Below are positions 31,315 through 40,827 of a stretch of 64,000 bases of DNA, piece by piece. Both the position numbers and the translations under genes were made by a program. This DNA is from an uncultured Legionella sp. (GTDB lineage Bacteria; Pseudomonadota; Gammaproteobacteria; Legionellales; Legionellaceae). The DNA is taken from assembly GCA_902168255.1 (NCBI GenBank), contig CABHON010000024.1:1-64000 (forward strand), in the 5' to 3' direction. Below the pieces are notes generated by a model. That model was given only the letters and a program-made list of their open reading frames with translations. It made no database searches and had not been told where the DNA came from. Position 1 is the first letter of the stretch. Each line of letters starts with the position of its first letter.

Positions 31315-34300
31315 ATGACTAAACGTGATAATTTTAGACAAGAAGATAAAACTATATTAGCAAAACGAGTAGCTTTTTTTTGCTCAAATCCTGATTGTAG
31401 GCTCCTAACAATTGGTCCTGCAAAGGATTCTAAAAAAGGTATAGTCAATACTGGAGATGCTGCTCATATATCAGCAGCGTCTCCAGGAGGTTGTCGTTAT
31501 GACTCGACTCAAACACCTGAACAAAGAAAGGACATAGACAATGGAATTTGGCTTTGCGGAGTTTGTTCAAAACTCATAGATAGAGATACGTCATACACAA
31601 GAGAAATTCTTTATAATTGGAAGAGCCGTGCTGAAGCAGAGACGGAAGCCAGACAAAGACAATATCAGATAAGCAAAGATGAAAACATAGAAAAAATCAT
31701 TCAAAATATGATGGAGTCTGCATTAACGGATATCGGAAAATTTTTTAATGAAGAAAACACCATTTTTTTAAGCTGCACAAAAAAAGTTCAATCAAAAGAA
31801 AAAAATGGCTTAACGCCTACTAATGAGATACTAACTCTTGAAGATATCGCAAAAATACTTAGAAATGGAACCTGTATTAGTTTTGTATCTTCTCCAGGAA
31901 CAGGAAAAACAACAACCTTATGCCAGTTAGTGAAGTTTCTTATTGAGAAAAAACATCTTATATCTGTATTTATACCTCTTGCTGAATGGTTAGATTCTAA
32001 AACTTTTTTTGAATTCCTTTTAACCCGTAATGCCTTTCGCTTGTTTAAACCAGAACATTTTATGTTTTTAGCTGATAGTAACCATTTAATTTTGGTACTA
32101 GATGGATGGAATGAGTTGACAGTAGATCTTCAAAAAAGAGCTATTCAACAAATTAAAAATTTACAACGAGACTACCCAAATTTAGGAATCGTAGTTAGCA
32201 CTAGATCTCAAACTCCATTAGATTCAGAAATTATTATAAATATTGAACCATTAACCGAACCTCAGCAAAAAAAGTTAGCGAAAATACTAAACCAGAAAAA
32301 TGGAATGGTTTTATTAAAAAGAGCAAAAAACCTCAAAAAATTATATGAATTAATCAAAATACCATTATATTTAAAGACATTGCTTAGCATAAATCAAACT
32401 GATGAACTACCTGAGACAAAAGAAGAAATATTAAAAATATTTGTAACTCAACATGAGAATGAACTTGAAAAGGAAATAATTTTAGGTGAGCAACTATTTG
32501 GATGTCAAAAAGAAATATTAATCGAATTGGCTTGTGATGGAATTATTTCAGGAACTACTGCTTTATCTAGTGAGAAAGCACGATGTTCTATAACAAAAAC
32601 ATTAAAAGCCTTACAAAATAATCAACAAATTACCACTCTGTCACAACCAGAAATTGTTATAAAAACCTTAGTAAATGCTCATTTACTTGCTTGTTCATCT
32701 ATTAACTCTATAAACACAATTTCATTTCAACACCAACAATTTCAAGAGTGGTATGCATCATTTAAAGTGGAGCAGCTGATGCTAGATTCTTTAAAAGAAT
32801 CTAAAAACATTGCCAATCTTAATCTTCATATTGATATATTAAATTTGATTCAATGGGAAGAATCTATTTTGTTTGCATGTGAACGTTTATCAAGAAAAGA
32901 TAGCTCTGGTATTCAGGCTGTATCAAAAACGATACTTGTTACTCTTGGTATTGATCCGATGCTAGCAGCCGAAATGATTTATTGTTCAGGCACAGAAGTA
33001 TGGTCAATTATTAGTGGCAACGTAATGAGCTTTGTGGAGGGATGGCATCAATCTAATACAATTGATCGCGCCATTCGATTTATGATTATTAGTGGTCGAC
33101 CAGACTTTTCTGCATATATCTGGCCTTTCATTTCTAATTCTGATAATCAATTATCTTTTCAAATTTTTGATTTAACATATCCATTTCATACCTCTGTACT
33201 TGGAGCAGATGCAATTGATCATCTTTCGGAACTTACTGAATCACATAGACTCTGTGTAATACCAGAAATTGCTTATCGGGGCGAATTTGATGGAATAGAA
33301 CTTGCGGCTAATTTAGCCAAAACAGAACCAAATCCAGAAATAGTTATTAAAATTTTAGAATCGCTTATCTTTAGGCATGCAGAAGAACATGTGACAAATA
33401 TTCTTAATGTAGCTTCTGAGAAAGTATGGGAACTATTGGCAAGACAAAGCTATCCTCGTGCTCTTTCAGATAAAGCACAAAATAATCGATTAAAAAATAT
33501 GCGCGATTTGATTAAGTCAAATGAGACTAACACATTCAAAATAATTGATTACTTATTAGAAAAAAGCTCGGAAGAGTTTAGTGATTTTGAAAAAATCAGT
33601 AAGTTACTCCAATCGCCAGAATTTCCAATTCGAGATGAGTTTGCAAATCAATGCATACAGAAAGTTTTTAATACTTACCCAGATATAGTAATCACTGCCA
33701 TTTTTCAACGTATTTCTAATAATTTAGAAATACCATATAGATCTGAAGAGTATCTGAAAAATAGACCGGTAGTTGATAAAAAAGTTTTTACACATGTAGT
33801 ACTTAACGCTAAAAACACTATTCCAAAGGTATTGTATAGCATTGCAGACCATTCAATAATTTGGAAATTAATTAATGATTTTATTAAGTTAGATGAAAAA
33901 TTTCTTTCAAATGAAAATTTAAATAGCATCGAACACGAAGAATATAGCAATTTATTGGGCGCCATTCTTTTCGCTCGCCAATCATCTTTTTTTTCAGCTT
34001 TTATGAAATGTTCGAATACAAAACAACTTGGCAGAATTGAGAGTTTGATATATCTTCTCAGACGATATTGCTCAAATGAGCAAAATACATCATTTATTAT
34101 AAATGATGATATAAAGGTTAAATTGATAGAATGCTTACAAAAATGGATAGAATTAGTTATAGCTCAAAAAAAACTTTCACAATCTATACTGTTAAAAGTT
34201 GCACAAGCAATAGCGTGTATTCCAAGCGATGAGTTTGTTAATAGTTTAGATGAAATGCTCAATTATGAGTTGAACGAGTCAGAAAAATTACAAACCCCAA

Positions 34301-35643
34301 TTTTAAATTCTCAAAATGATGTATTTAAATATAAACAAGCATTTTCTGCTATTGGTAATAATCAAGTAATTGCATTAATGAAAAAATATTTACCTAATTT
34401 ACGATTTGGAGTTATTGCGGCACAAGTTCTTTTAGATATTTGGAACAAAGCTAATTCAGAAGAAAAAAATAATAATTTTGCTACATCAAATAAGTTTAGC
34501 AAGGTAAGAGAAAACTACGCCCGCGTACATGGTGAGAAACAGCCACCTCTATCCTCTGATTTTGCAGAAGCTATATTTGTAGTAATTAAAGATAAATGTC
34601 TATCTGATAATACTCAATCAAAAAATCATGCTTTGAAATTAGCTAAGATTGCACTTCTAATGCCATATGGTAATAAAAAAGACATTCTAAATTCTCTTTA
34701 TTTTTTACCTATTGAATTTAAACATAAGCAAAGCCTGCTTTTTTCAGCTGCAATCTCAGGAGAAATTATACCCGTTGATATTTTGAATAGTGGATTGCAA
34801 GAATTGTTGAATGATGCAAAAACTCATTCATGGCGTTTAGATGAGAATCATGGAGAACTTATGGGATGGATTGAGTTATTTCCATTTTCTGCACAACCAA
34901 TGGCTGTGATTGAAGCTATTGCTCTTCTTCCTGAACAATATAAACTTCCATGGAAGATAGATCGATTGTTATACGCTCTTGGCGACACTCCTCATATACA
35001 AGCTTTAGAAGTATTAGAAACGCTGGTTGAACAAGATTTACAATTTGCAACTCAACATGCCTGGCTAAACGCTTTATTAAAATTTAAAACGGAAGCATGC
35101 GCTCATATGTTATTTCGTATGATATGCACAGGAAAATTTGTAAAAAATGATATGCTGCAAGATTTGAAGTTACAGAAGCACTTAGCTAATTTGGCAAAAG
35201 AATTTAATTTATCTGATAAACTATTTCAATGTTATGAGAAAGTTACGGATAAAAAATCAAAATCAATACTTGAAAAAACTCTTATTGAGATTTCTAACGA
35301 TGCTATTATTCTAAGGCTTATAGATTGTAGAATTAATGAATATGCTCTTTATGAGGCAATTCAAAAAATTGCCATTGGTCAACGCTCAAGTACTGATTGG
35401 GACGGTGCATTTGAACAATTTAGTCAACCATTGGCGGATTTGCGAAAAAAACTATTTAGCATAGTAATAAATAATGATCAAACAGCTGCATTGGCAGAAA
35501 AATGCTTAATAAAAATTGATGAACTACGAGATGAATATGGTCACATTAATGAAGAAACTAGGCATCCAGATATAATATCAGACAAACCTTGGCCAAAAGT
35601 GGCTAGACTTGAAACGAGAACTGGTATTAACAATAAGTGGTGA
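31315..35643 (+). CDS. STAND NTPase with N-terminal HNH-like treble clef and NACHT domain, probable antiphage protein
   Basis: 1442 aa. Residues 15-110 carry a zinc treble clef: FFCSNPDCR, then DAAHISAASPGG and IDNGIWLCGVCSKLIDRD, as in HNH-like domains fused to defence NTPases. The last catalytic His is replaced by Ser, so it may sense or bind rather than cut. A NACHT domain follows, with Walker A SSPGTGKTTTLCQL near 197 and Walker B LILVLDGWNEL near 262. The rest is a long helical repeat region, the expected sensor. STAND proteins bind phage proteins, oligomerise and fire an effector domain. Its neighbours are a PDDEXK nuclease and a methyltransferase. The stop lies inside a terminator hairpin. 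Functional class is inferred from architecture. Confidence 0.85.
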   Translation: MTKRDNFRQEDKTILAKRVAFFCSNPDCRLLTIGPAKDSKKGIVNTGDAAHISAASPGGCRYDSTQTPEQRKDIDNGIWLCGVCSKLIDRDTSYTREILYNWKSRAEAETEARQRQYQISKDENIEKIIQNMMESALTDIGKFFNEENTIFLSCTKKVQSKEKNGLTPTNEILTLEDIAKILRNGTCISFVSSPGTGKTTTLCQLVKFLIEKKHLISVFIPLAEWLDSKTFFEFLLTRNAFRLFKPEHFMFLADSNHLILVLDGWNELTVDLQKRAIQQIKNLQRDYPNLGIVVSTRSQTPLDSEIIINIEPLTEPQQKKLAKILNQKNGMVLLKRAKNLKKLYELIKIPLYLKTLLSINQTDELPETKEEILKIFVTQHENELEKEIILGEQLFGCQKEILIELACDGIISGTTALSSEKARCSITKTLKALQNNQQITTLSQPEIVIKTLVNAHLLACSSINSINTISFQHQQFQEWYASFKVEQLMLDSLKESKNIANLNLHIDILNLIQWEESILFACERLSRKDSSGIQAVSKTILVTLGIDPMLAAEMIYCSGTEVWSIISGNVMSFVEGWHQSNTIDRAIRFMIISGRPDFSAYIWPFISNSDNQLSFQIFDLTYPFHTSVLGADAIDHLSELTESHRLCVIPEIAYRGEFDGIELAANLAKTEPNPEIVIKILESLIFRHAEEHVTNILNVASEKVWELLARQSYPRALSDKAQNNRLKNMRDLIKSNETNTFKIIDYLLEKSSEEFSDFEKISKLLQSPEFPIRDEFANQCIQKVFNTYPDIVITAIFQRISNNLEIPYRSEEYLKNRPVVDKKVFTHVVLNAKNTIPKVLYSIADHSIIWKLINDFIKLDEKFLSNENLNSIEHEEYSNLLGAILFARQSSFFSAFMKCSNTKQLGRIESLIYLLRRYCSNEQNTSFIINDDIKVKLIECLQKWIELVIAQKKLSQSILLKVAQAIACIPSDEFVNSLDEMLNYELNESEKLQTPILNSQNDVFKYKQAFSAIGNNQVIALMKKYLPNLRFGVIAAQVLLDIWNKANSEEKNNNFATSNKFSKVRENYARVHGEKQPPLSSDFAEAIFVVIKDKCLSDNTQSKNHALKLAKIALLMPYGNKKDILNSLYFLPIEFKHKQSLLFSAAISGEIIPVDILNSGLQELLNDAKTHSWRLDENHGELMGWIELFPFSAQPMAVIEAIALLPEQYKLPWKIDRLLYALGDTPHIQALEVLETLVEQDLQFATQHAWLNALLKFKTEACAHMLFRMICTGKFVKNDMLQDLKLQKHLANLAKEFNLSDKLFQCYEKVTDKKSKSILEKTLIEISNDAIILRLIDCRINEYALYEAIQKIAIGQRSSTDWDGAFEQFSQPLADLRKKLFSIVINNDQTAALAEKCLIKIDELRDEYGHINEETRHPDIISDKPWPKVARLETRTGINNKW

Positions 35644-35662
35644 TTATTTTACTAATCACCAC
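35637..35662 (+). terminator. terminator hairpin overlapping the STAND gene stop
   Basis: GTGGTGATT (35637-35645) pairs perfectly with AATCACCAC (35654-35662) around an 8-nt loop, followed by TTTA. The stop codon TGA at 35641 is inside the stem. It separates the STAND gene from the methyltransferase. Confidence 0.6.
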
Positions 35663-35667
35663 TTTAC

Positions 35668-36612
35668 ATGACTCCGGAGCTGTCTTGTTTCTATCAATTA
35701 ATGTGTTATGATTTTGCAATGCCAGCAAACGAATATCTACATAGTTACCAAAATGAATCTCTTGGTGAATTAGAAAGTCAGCGACTGAGCCTGCTGAATA
35801 GTGCATATGCACCAAAAGCGCATGCTGTATTAGAGCCATATTTTTCTTCATCACGAATCAACGTACTCGAATTAGGCGTGGGCACGGGTGAGATGGGGGT
35901 TTGGTTGGCAAGTAAAGCAGCAAAAAAAGGCCAATACATTGGCATTGATAAAGATCCAGCTCAATTAGCAAAAGCAAACACTAGAATTTCTGGCCAGCAT
36001 GTCAAACTACTCCAGTTGGATTTGCTTTCTATGGATGATTTTGACCGGCTACTCATTGAAAAGTCTGCTTCTGGTTTTGATTTAATATACTGCCGATGGC
36101 TACTATGCCATATTCGAGAAGAGGAACGCATCACTTTAATTAATCAGATAGCAAAATTATTGTCACCTACTGGTGTATTTATTGCGGAAGAGCCTGATTA
36201 TCGTACCCTGCATTTAAAAGTAAATAATTTCCCAATAGAAGATCCTTCTATTATCATAGAATGGAAAGAAATAGTAAAAAATTTACAAAAAAATACAAAT
36301 TTAGGACTTGATCTGGAAATGGATCCAGAAAAGCTTCGTAAAATTTTTAAAGAAGCTGTTCAAAATATTCCAAATGCTCATATAGAGATTATTGAGCAGA
36401 CTTTACCTGTCTTAGTAAATGAACAGAAATATGCTTTAGTTTTTGGGTTAAAAACTGCAAAAAAGTCTATTTTATCAATAGGTAAAACAGAAGAATCATT
36501 TGGAAATTTACTACATGAGTATGAAAAAATAGCGGAGGATCCAAGAAAAAGCATTGCTTATTATGCGAATACCTTTATAAAGTTATCTTTCCATAGAATC
36601 GAACCAGGTTAG
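35668..36612 (+). CDS. class I SAM-dependent methyltransferase
   Basis: 314 aa from ATG 35668, with in-frame ATGs at 35701 and 35719. No strong ribosome site identifies the true start, and 35719 (MPANEYLHSYQNESLGELES) is equally likely. The SAM-binding motif I is INVLELGVGTGEMGVWLA, followed by YIGIDKDPAQLAKA (acidic residue binding the ribose) and DLIYCRWLLCHI, then FIAEEPDY. The pattern fits small-molecule or UbiE-like methyltransferases rather than DNA methylases, since no NPPY or DPPY motif is seen. It lies after the STAND terminator, so it may be a separate unit. Substrate unknown. Confidence 0.82.
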   Translation: MTPELSCFYQLMCYDFAMPANEYLHSYQNESLGELESQRLSLLNSAYAPKAHAVLEPYFSSSRINVLELGVGTGEMGVWLASKAAKKGQYIGIDKDPAQLAKANTRISGQHVKLLQLDLLSMDDFDRLLIEKSASGFDLIYCRWLLCHIREEERITLINQIAKLLSPTGVFIAEEPDYRTLHLKVNNFPIEDPSIIIEWKEIVKNLQKNTNLGLDLEMDPEKLRKIFKEAVQNIPNAHIEIIEQTLPVLVNEQKYALVFGLKTAKKSILSIGKTEESFGNLLHEYEKIAEDPRKSIAYYANTFIKLSFHRIEPG

Positions 36613-36701
36613 ATTGGGTATTTCACTTGTACACAAAATTTTCATACGCCGGAACCGGCTTTAAGTATACTCGAATAATTGCCAATAGTTATATAAAGGA
36701 A

Positions 36702-36736
36702 TTTAACTGCAAAAGCGGTCCAAAAATGTCGTTCGT
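36702..36736 (+). repeat. 35-bp repeat, copy 1 (second copy at 58362)
   Basis: TTTAACTGCAAAAGCGGTCC and the next 15 bases match the segment at 58362-58396 at 32 of 35 positions in the same orientation. Both copies stand beside remnants of one Tn3-type element. The core CAAAAGCGGTCCAAAA might be the tip of an insertion sequence, but no partner end is identified. Confidence 0.6.
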
Positions 36737-36837
36737 TGATCTTTTATAAAGTGAGTTTTGAGCACTCCCTCCAAAGTGTCTGGTCAAAACATGCGCATCA
36801 TTGATTCAATTTATTATAAGAGACTAGTTACTTACTC

Positions 36838-36875
36838 CTTAAGTCGGTTCGCTGTTCCTCTACTCCCAGAACTCG
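36838..36875 (+). repeat. degenerate Tn3-family terminal inverted repeat
   Basis: CTTAAGTCGGTTCGCTGTTCC and the following 17 bases are the inverse of the Tn3-type end at 55936-55973, with about 29 of 38 bases agreeing. The outward end is on the right. It is an orphan end left by an older element of the same kind as the truncated transposase at 55969. Confidence 0.5.
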
Positions 36876-36960
36876 AAATATTTAAGATTTTTCCAATTCC
36901 GCCTATATTTTAATTAATTAACCGTTCTTTATATAAAAGTTGAAAATTTTACAAACTTAA

Positions 36961-37004
36961 AATACAATATAAATGTGTCAGATGTGACACATTTATATTG
37001 TATT
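36961..37004. promoter_or_regulatory. 44-bp palindromic operator before the second DUF6471 gene
   Basis: Perfect 20-bp arms (AATACAATATAAATGTGTCA and its complement) around a 4-nt centre end 16 bases before ATG 37021. TGTGTCA-GATG-TGACACA forms the G+C-containing core. It is the largest perfect palindrome with a short centre seen in the window and most likely is the binding site of the DUF6471 protein itself or a transcription start region. Confidence 0.65.
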
Positions 37005-37020
37005 AAGTAAGTTGCACAAA

Positions 37021-37308
37021 ATGAACAAAGATATTTATAAAAATGCCTCTTCCGCCATTCTGAAAACGGAATTGACAAAGCGTTCCATGACTTATGATGA
37101 CTTGGTCTGTATTTTGTTAAAACAAGGGAACAAATCATCTGAACATTCCATTCGATGCAAACTTTATAGAGGATCTTTTAGCACCGCATTCTTCTTAAAA
37201 TGTTTACGGGCAATAAATGTCACTAATCTGGCTTTATCAGAGGAGTTTTTTAATTCATCTATTAATGATTCTGCTGAAGCATTTCAGAGAGACGTTCAAG
37301 CTAAATAG
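37021..37308 (+). CDS. DUF6471-like small HTH regulator, second copy
   Basis: 95 aa from ATG 37021; the longer frame would use a TTG at 37012. The core ILKTELTKRSMTYDDLVCIL, HSIRCKLYRGSFSTAFFLKC and LRAINV.NLALSEEFFNSS matches the regulator at 13033 in motif order. It stands alone behind a 44-bp palindrome, followed by the Tn3 copper transposon. It could have lost its operon when the transposon or earlier elements inserted. Regulator function is inferred. Confidence 0.72.
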   Translation: MNKDIYKNASSAILKTELTKRSMTYDDLVCILLKQGNKSSEHSIRCKLYRGSFSTAFFLKCLRAINVTNLALSEEFFNSSINDSAEAFQRDVQAK

Positions 37309-37590
37309 TTTTTTTGGTAAAATAAACTTAAAAATATGACAATTTTTTGATAGCTCTTTTAAATAGCCTTAGAATAGCTTTAAATCAATTTCAGTTGAAA
37401 CATGAGCATTTGCATTACCCCATACAAAATAATTTAATTAAAGGCTATTTACGGAGGTCGTTTTTTGAGACATTTTAAGAAATGTTCAATTTTTGAACAG
37501 ATTTCGATCGCCGACTCATCACATCCAATAATAAACTTTATTGGATTTTTAATTAAAATATTTATCTTTTATTAAAATTGTTTTTGTTAC

Positions 37591-37628
37591 GGGGTTTTCC
37601 TGCATATCCAGCCCAAATCTGCCATGGG
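37591..37628 (+). repeat. left terminal inverted repeat of the copper Tn3-family transposon
   Basis: Starts GGGGTTTTCCTGCATATCC and is 38 bp long, six bases beyond the tnpA stop. It is the inverse of 48059-48096 with few mismatches and is related to the end at 58722-58759. The flanking five bases (GTTAC) do not match those on the other side (TTCAT or TCATT), so no target duplication remains. Confidence 0.85.
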
Positions 37629-37633
37629 AGCTT

Positions 37634-40600
37634 TTAAGCTACCACCAGCGCTAAAATTTTCTCTAAATCAAACGGATATTGCTCAATTTCCTGCGTAAAA
37701 TCATATTCACCACTAAAATTGACATGTCCCCACGCCAAAGTTGAACCACTTTTAATAATTGCCAATAAGGCTCGCCTCTTTTCTTCATCCTCCGTCATGG
37801 CTAATTTTTGCGACAGGTAGAGTTCATTCCAGAGTACAATAATGTTTTGAATGAGACGTTGGCAGCCTACCACCATTTCTTGCTCTTCCTTGCTGCTGTA
37901 TTGGATTTCTTGATTTTGGCCAAAGAAGATGGCTTTTGAAAATTTATTGGACAATTCGATACGGTTGAGTTGTTTTTCAATGGATTGGCGTAAGACGACA
38001 TCATCAATGTAGCGCAGAATAAACAAACTCTTAATAACGCGGCCAAATTCTTTGATGGCGCAGTATAAAGGATGTTGTTTTGAGTAAGAGCTTAGCCGTT
38101 TAAATATGAGCGAGGCGGTTGTTTCTTTCAGCTTTAGCGTAACCATGAGTCGCAAAATATCATCCCATTGCTCTTTGATGATCGTAGGATCGATATAACG
38201 CTGCGGTAAAATTTTATACCCTTTATCTTCGTAGACTTTTTGAGGTTCAAAACTGTATAAAACAGCCTTTTTCAAGTTTTTAATGCGTGGTGCAAAGTAA
38301 ATACCCAGCATATGAAGAATGCAAAAAATGGTTTCTGAGTAGCCGTGAGTATCTGTGGAATGAATGTTGGTTTTAATGGATAAATTATTCAAGAAAGCAT
38401 CGGCCACATAAGCTGCTTCTCGATCCGAGCTACTGATCATGGTGTTATAAAAAACACGATTCATTTCATCAATACAGCTGTATAGTGAGGACCCAATGCC
38501 ACTGCCAAAATATTTGAAAGAATAATTGGCATTGAGCGATTCAACGGCCAGCTCTACTTTTCTGCCGTCACCGGCAGAATGGCGATTGTTGGGATCTTTT
38601 TGATAAACTTTGGCCAATGATAGCTGATTGAAGAGTTCCAGAATACATTGATTCGCCTCATTAATATTGTCTAAACTCATATGCCAATTCACAAAGTTTA
38701 AGAGTACATCCTCAGAAATACCTTTGGAAACATTGGCCATTTTGTTGAGTCCAATATTGCAGCCCATGCCAATGATGGCCGCGTAGAAAACAGATGGCTG
38801 AGGCAAAACTTTCTTATCTTTAACGCTGTGATGCCGAAAACAATCTAAATACGGTGTAATTCGCTGAATATCACTTAAGACTTTCAATATGGATATGTAT
38901 TTTTGCTCAGCAAATACGCTGGATAAGGATTGTACGTTGATTTTATCTACTTTTGGCGTGGCTAAAATCAATTTTCCTTTTGGATTGAATTTAATGTGTT
39001 CATTTTCAGCTTTATTAATATGCTCATTGGTTTTAATGTAACGCTCGTCTAATTCTTTCATGAGCTTAGACAATAAAGTGTCAATGTCGGCGAATTGAGT
39101 TAGTCCTGCTTCTTCCAGCAGGCGCTCCTTGTTGGCTTCCCAATGTTTTTTATCGTGCAGATAATTTTCAAGTGATAAATAACGATAAGCCGGTTTGAGA
39201 CTGATAACACCTGATTTCATTGCTTCAGCGGTGTGAAGATACAGCAATGATTTATACAAGGACGACCTGAATTTCCCGTCATCATGATACAAGGCTTTTT
39301 TCTCTTTTTCTGATAGAAATTCTGTTGGAGATTTGACCGTAACTTTTCCTTTTTTGGCTTGATAACGTTGGATGGCCTGTAATAAGGGAGTGCTGTCTCC
39401 AGAGGTATCAAACTGAATATAGCGAAAAATATCGGCCACACGGTTTTGAAGCTTCAATGATAGATCTTCGAGGACATTGTAATAGTCTTGCTTATTGATT
39501 TCCTCTAAATTTTTCTTTTCCATATCATCTAATTGAGTTTCCTCCGTTCGCTGATGGTATTCTTCCAATAATTTGTTGATGGCGATGACTTTCTCACTGT
39601 CATTAAGAAGCGGTGATCGTGTGATTTCTTCAATCTTTTTTAGCTGGGATTTATAGGAAACTCGGGCTGTGGACAGTAATTGAAGCGTTTGAACTTTTTG
39701 GTCGTTTTGTTGGAATACCGATTCTTTCTGTGCTTTAGCTACCGCATTTTCTGTGGCTTTCACCGAGGTTAATATGATATCAGATAATATATCTTGTCGG
39801 AGCTGGTATTGATGAATCAAAAAACAGATGAGATATAAATAGCGTTTTTTCGTTTGTAATTGCTGGATTTGATAGAGCGTGGCTTTGCGGATCCATGTGG
39901 CATAATGTCTGACGGTATCAATATGCAAATTGAGTATTTGAATAAGCGGCAACATCTCTTGATACAGTTTTTGAATTTTTCGATATTTTTTAACGCTGGT
40001 TTGAATCGCTTTAGGTCTTCTGGAATGACTGATGGTTTTTAACTGTGTTATCGTCGAGATTGCTGATTCATCTTTGTTGAGAAGTGCCTCTAATTTCTCT
40101 TTGGGAATAATCGCCAAATTATCGGTTATTTGTTGCAACAGATTCTTCTCAAAATCACTGATAGCCTGCGTAATCACTAAGGAGAAGCGATTATAGCCAG
40201 GAATTTCAATCTTTTTTGTGCAGAGTAATTCGGTGACATCTTGTAAAATTTGTTTTGGCGATTGGTGACGTGCCACCCTGTCATGAATGGATTGCAGAAA
40301 AAATTCTTTGGCTGTTTCATCAAACGGTTGCAATGCCAAATATTGGCGAATAACTTGTTTATGATTGTTGCAGGTTCTAAGATTGTAGCGACTTATTCTT
40401 ACCTGTTGAGGGGCGATGTTTTGATCGGCACATACGCGTTGTATATCGGCCTCACGGAACTGAACCGGCTTATAAAAACGACTGCTGGCTTGGCAATAAC
40501 CAAACAGCAAAATAAAGCCAACTTTATTAGTTGGACCGACGATGATTTGTAAATGGGCTTGAAGTACCGGTGATAAAGCAAAATATTTTGTTTGCTCTTC

Positions 40601-40669
40601 TACAGAGAAATGAGGAGGGTTATCAAAGTTTTTCTGTTCGGCTGAAGAAAGAATTTCAAGCTTTGCCAT
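37634..40669 (-). CDS. tnpA: Tn3-family transposase
   Basis: 1011 aa, the usual length. The N-terminal DUF4158 domain (SAEQKNFDNPPHFSVEEQTK; LFGYCQASSRFYKPVQF) binds the ends. The C-terminal DDE_Tnp_Tn3 core includes SAGDGRKVELAVESLNANYS, IHSTDTHGYSETIFCILHML (second catalytic Asp region) and the conserved GSTLAWGHVNFSGEYDF near the end. The stop lies next to the left inverted repeat as in all Tn3 elements. It is divergent from the resolvase, sharing a res/promoter region. Complete and apparently functional. A related C-terminal fragment lies at 58432. Confidence 0.93.
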   Translation of the reverse strand: MAKLEILSSAEQKNFDNPPHFSVEEQTKYFALSPVLQAHLQIIVGPTNKVGFILLFGYCQASSRFYKPVQFREADIQRVCADQNIAPQQVRISRYNLRTCNNHKQVIRQYLALQPFDETAKEFFLQSIHDRVARHQSPKQILQDVTELLCTKKIEIPGYNRFSLVITQAISDFEKNLLQQITDNLAIIPKEKLEALLNKDESAISTITQLKTISHSRRPKAIQTSVKKYRKIQKLYQEMLPLIQILNLHIDTVRHYATWIRKATLYQIQQLQTKKRYLYLICFLIHQYQLRQDILSDIILTSVKATENAVAKAQKESVFQQNDQKVQTLQLLSTARVSYKSQLKKIEEITRSPLLNDSEKVIAINKLLEEYHQRTEETQLDDMEKKNLEEINKQDYYNVLEDLSLKLQNRVADIFRYIQFDTSGDSTPLLQAIQRYQAKKGKVTVKSPTEFLSEKEKKALYHDDGKFRSSLYKSLLYLHTAEAMKSGVISLKPAYRYLSLENYLHDKKHWEANKERLLEEAGLTQFADIDTLLSKLMKELDERYIKTNEHINKAENEHIKFNPKGKLILATPKVDKINVQSLSSVFAEQKYISILKVLSDIQRITPYLDCFRHHSVKDKKVLPQPSVFYAAIIGMGCNIGLNKMANVSKGISEDVLLNFVNWHMSLDNINEANQCILELFNQLSLAKVYQKDPNNRHSAGDGRKVELAVESLNANYSFKYFGSGIGSSLYSCIDEMNRVFYNTMISSSDREAAYVADAFLNNLSIKTNIHSTDTHGYSETIFCILHMLGIYFAPRIKNLKKAVLYSFEPQKVYEDKGYKILPQRYIDPTIIKEQWDDILRLMVTLKLKETTASLIFKRLSSYSKQHPLYCAIKEFGRVIKSLFILRYIDDVVLRQSIEKQLNRIELSNKFSKAIFFGQNQEIQYSSKEEQEMVVGCQRLIQNIIVLWNELYLSQKLAMTEDEEKRRALLAIIKSGSTLAWGHVNFSGEYDFTQEIEQYPFDLEKILALVVA

Positions 40670-40827
40670 TAATGTTCATACCACAACGTAAATTTCACTC
40701 TTTAAACGCTCGTTTTATTGGATAAAAAATGATAGCATTAAGATCTATTGTAGGCAATTGATAATTCGATTGTATTAGTGGTGGAAACAACCTTAATACA
40801 AAGACTCGTAACAATGAGATAAAAAAC
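40670..40827. other. divergent tnpA-tnpR intergenic region, probable res site
   Basis: 158 bases separate the two starts. In Tn3 elements this interval holds the resolution site and both promoters. AT-rich half-site-like stretches are present, but I could not define the crossover dinucleotide. Confidence 0.45.

Noticed and set aside
37309-37590. Weak leftward or rightward gene between the second DUF6471 gene and the transposon
   Set aside because: Only a TTG-started, 35-codon frame is present. An inverted element TGTTCA...TGAACA near 37480 is seen but has no clear role.
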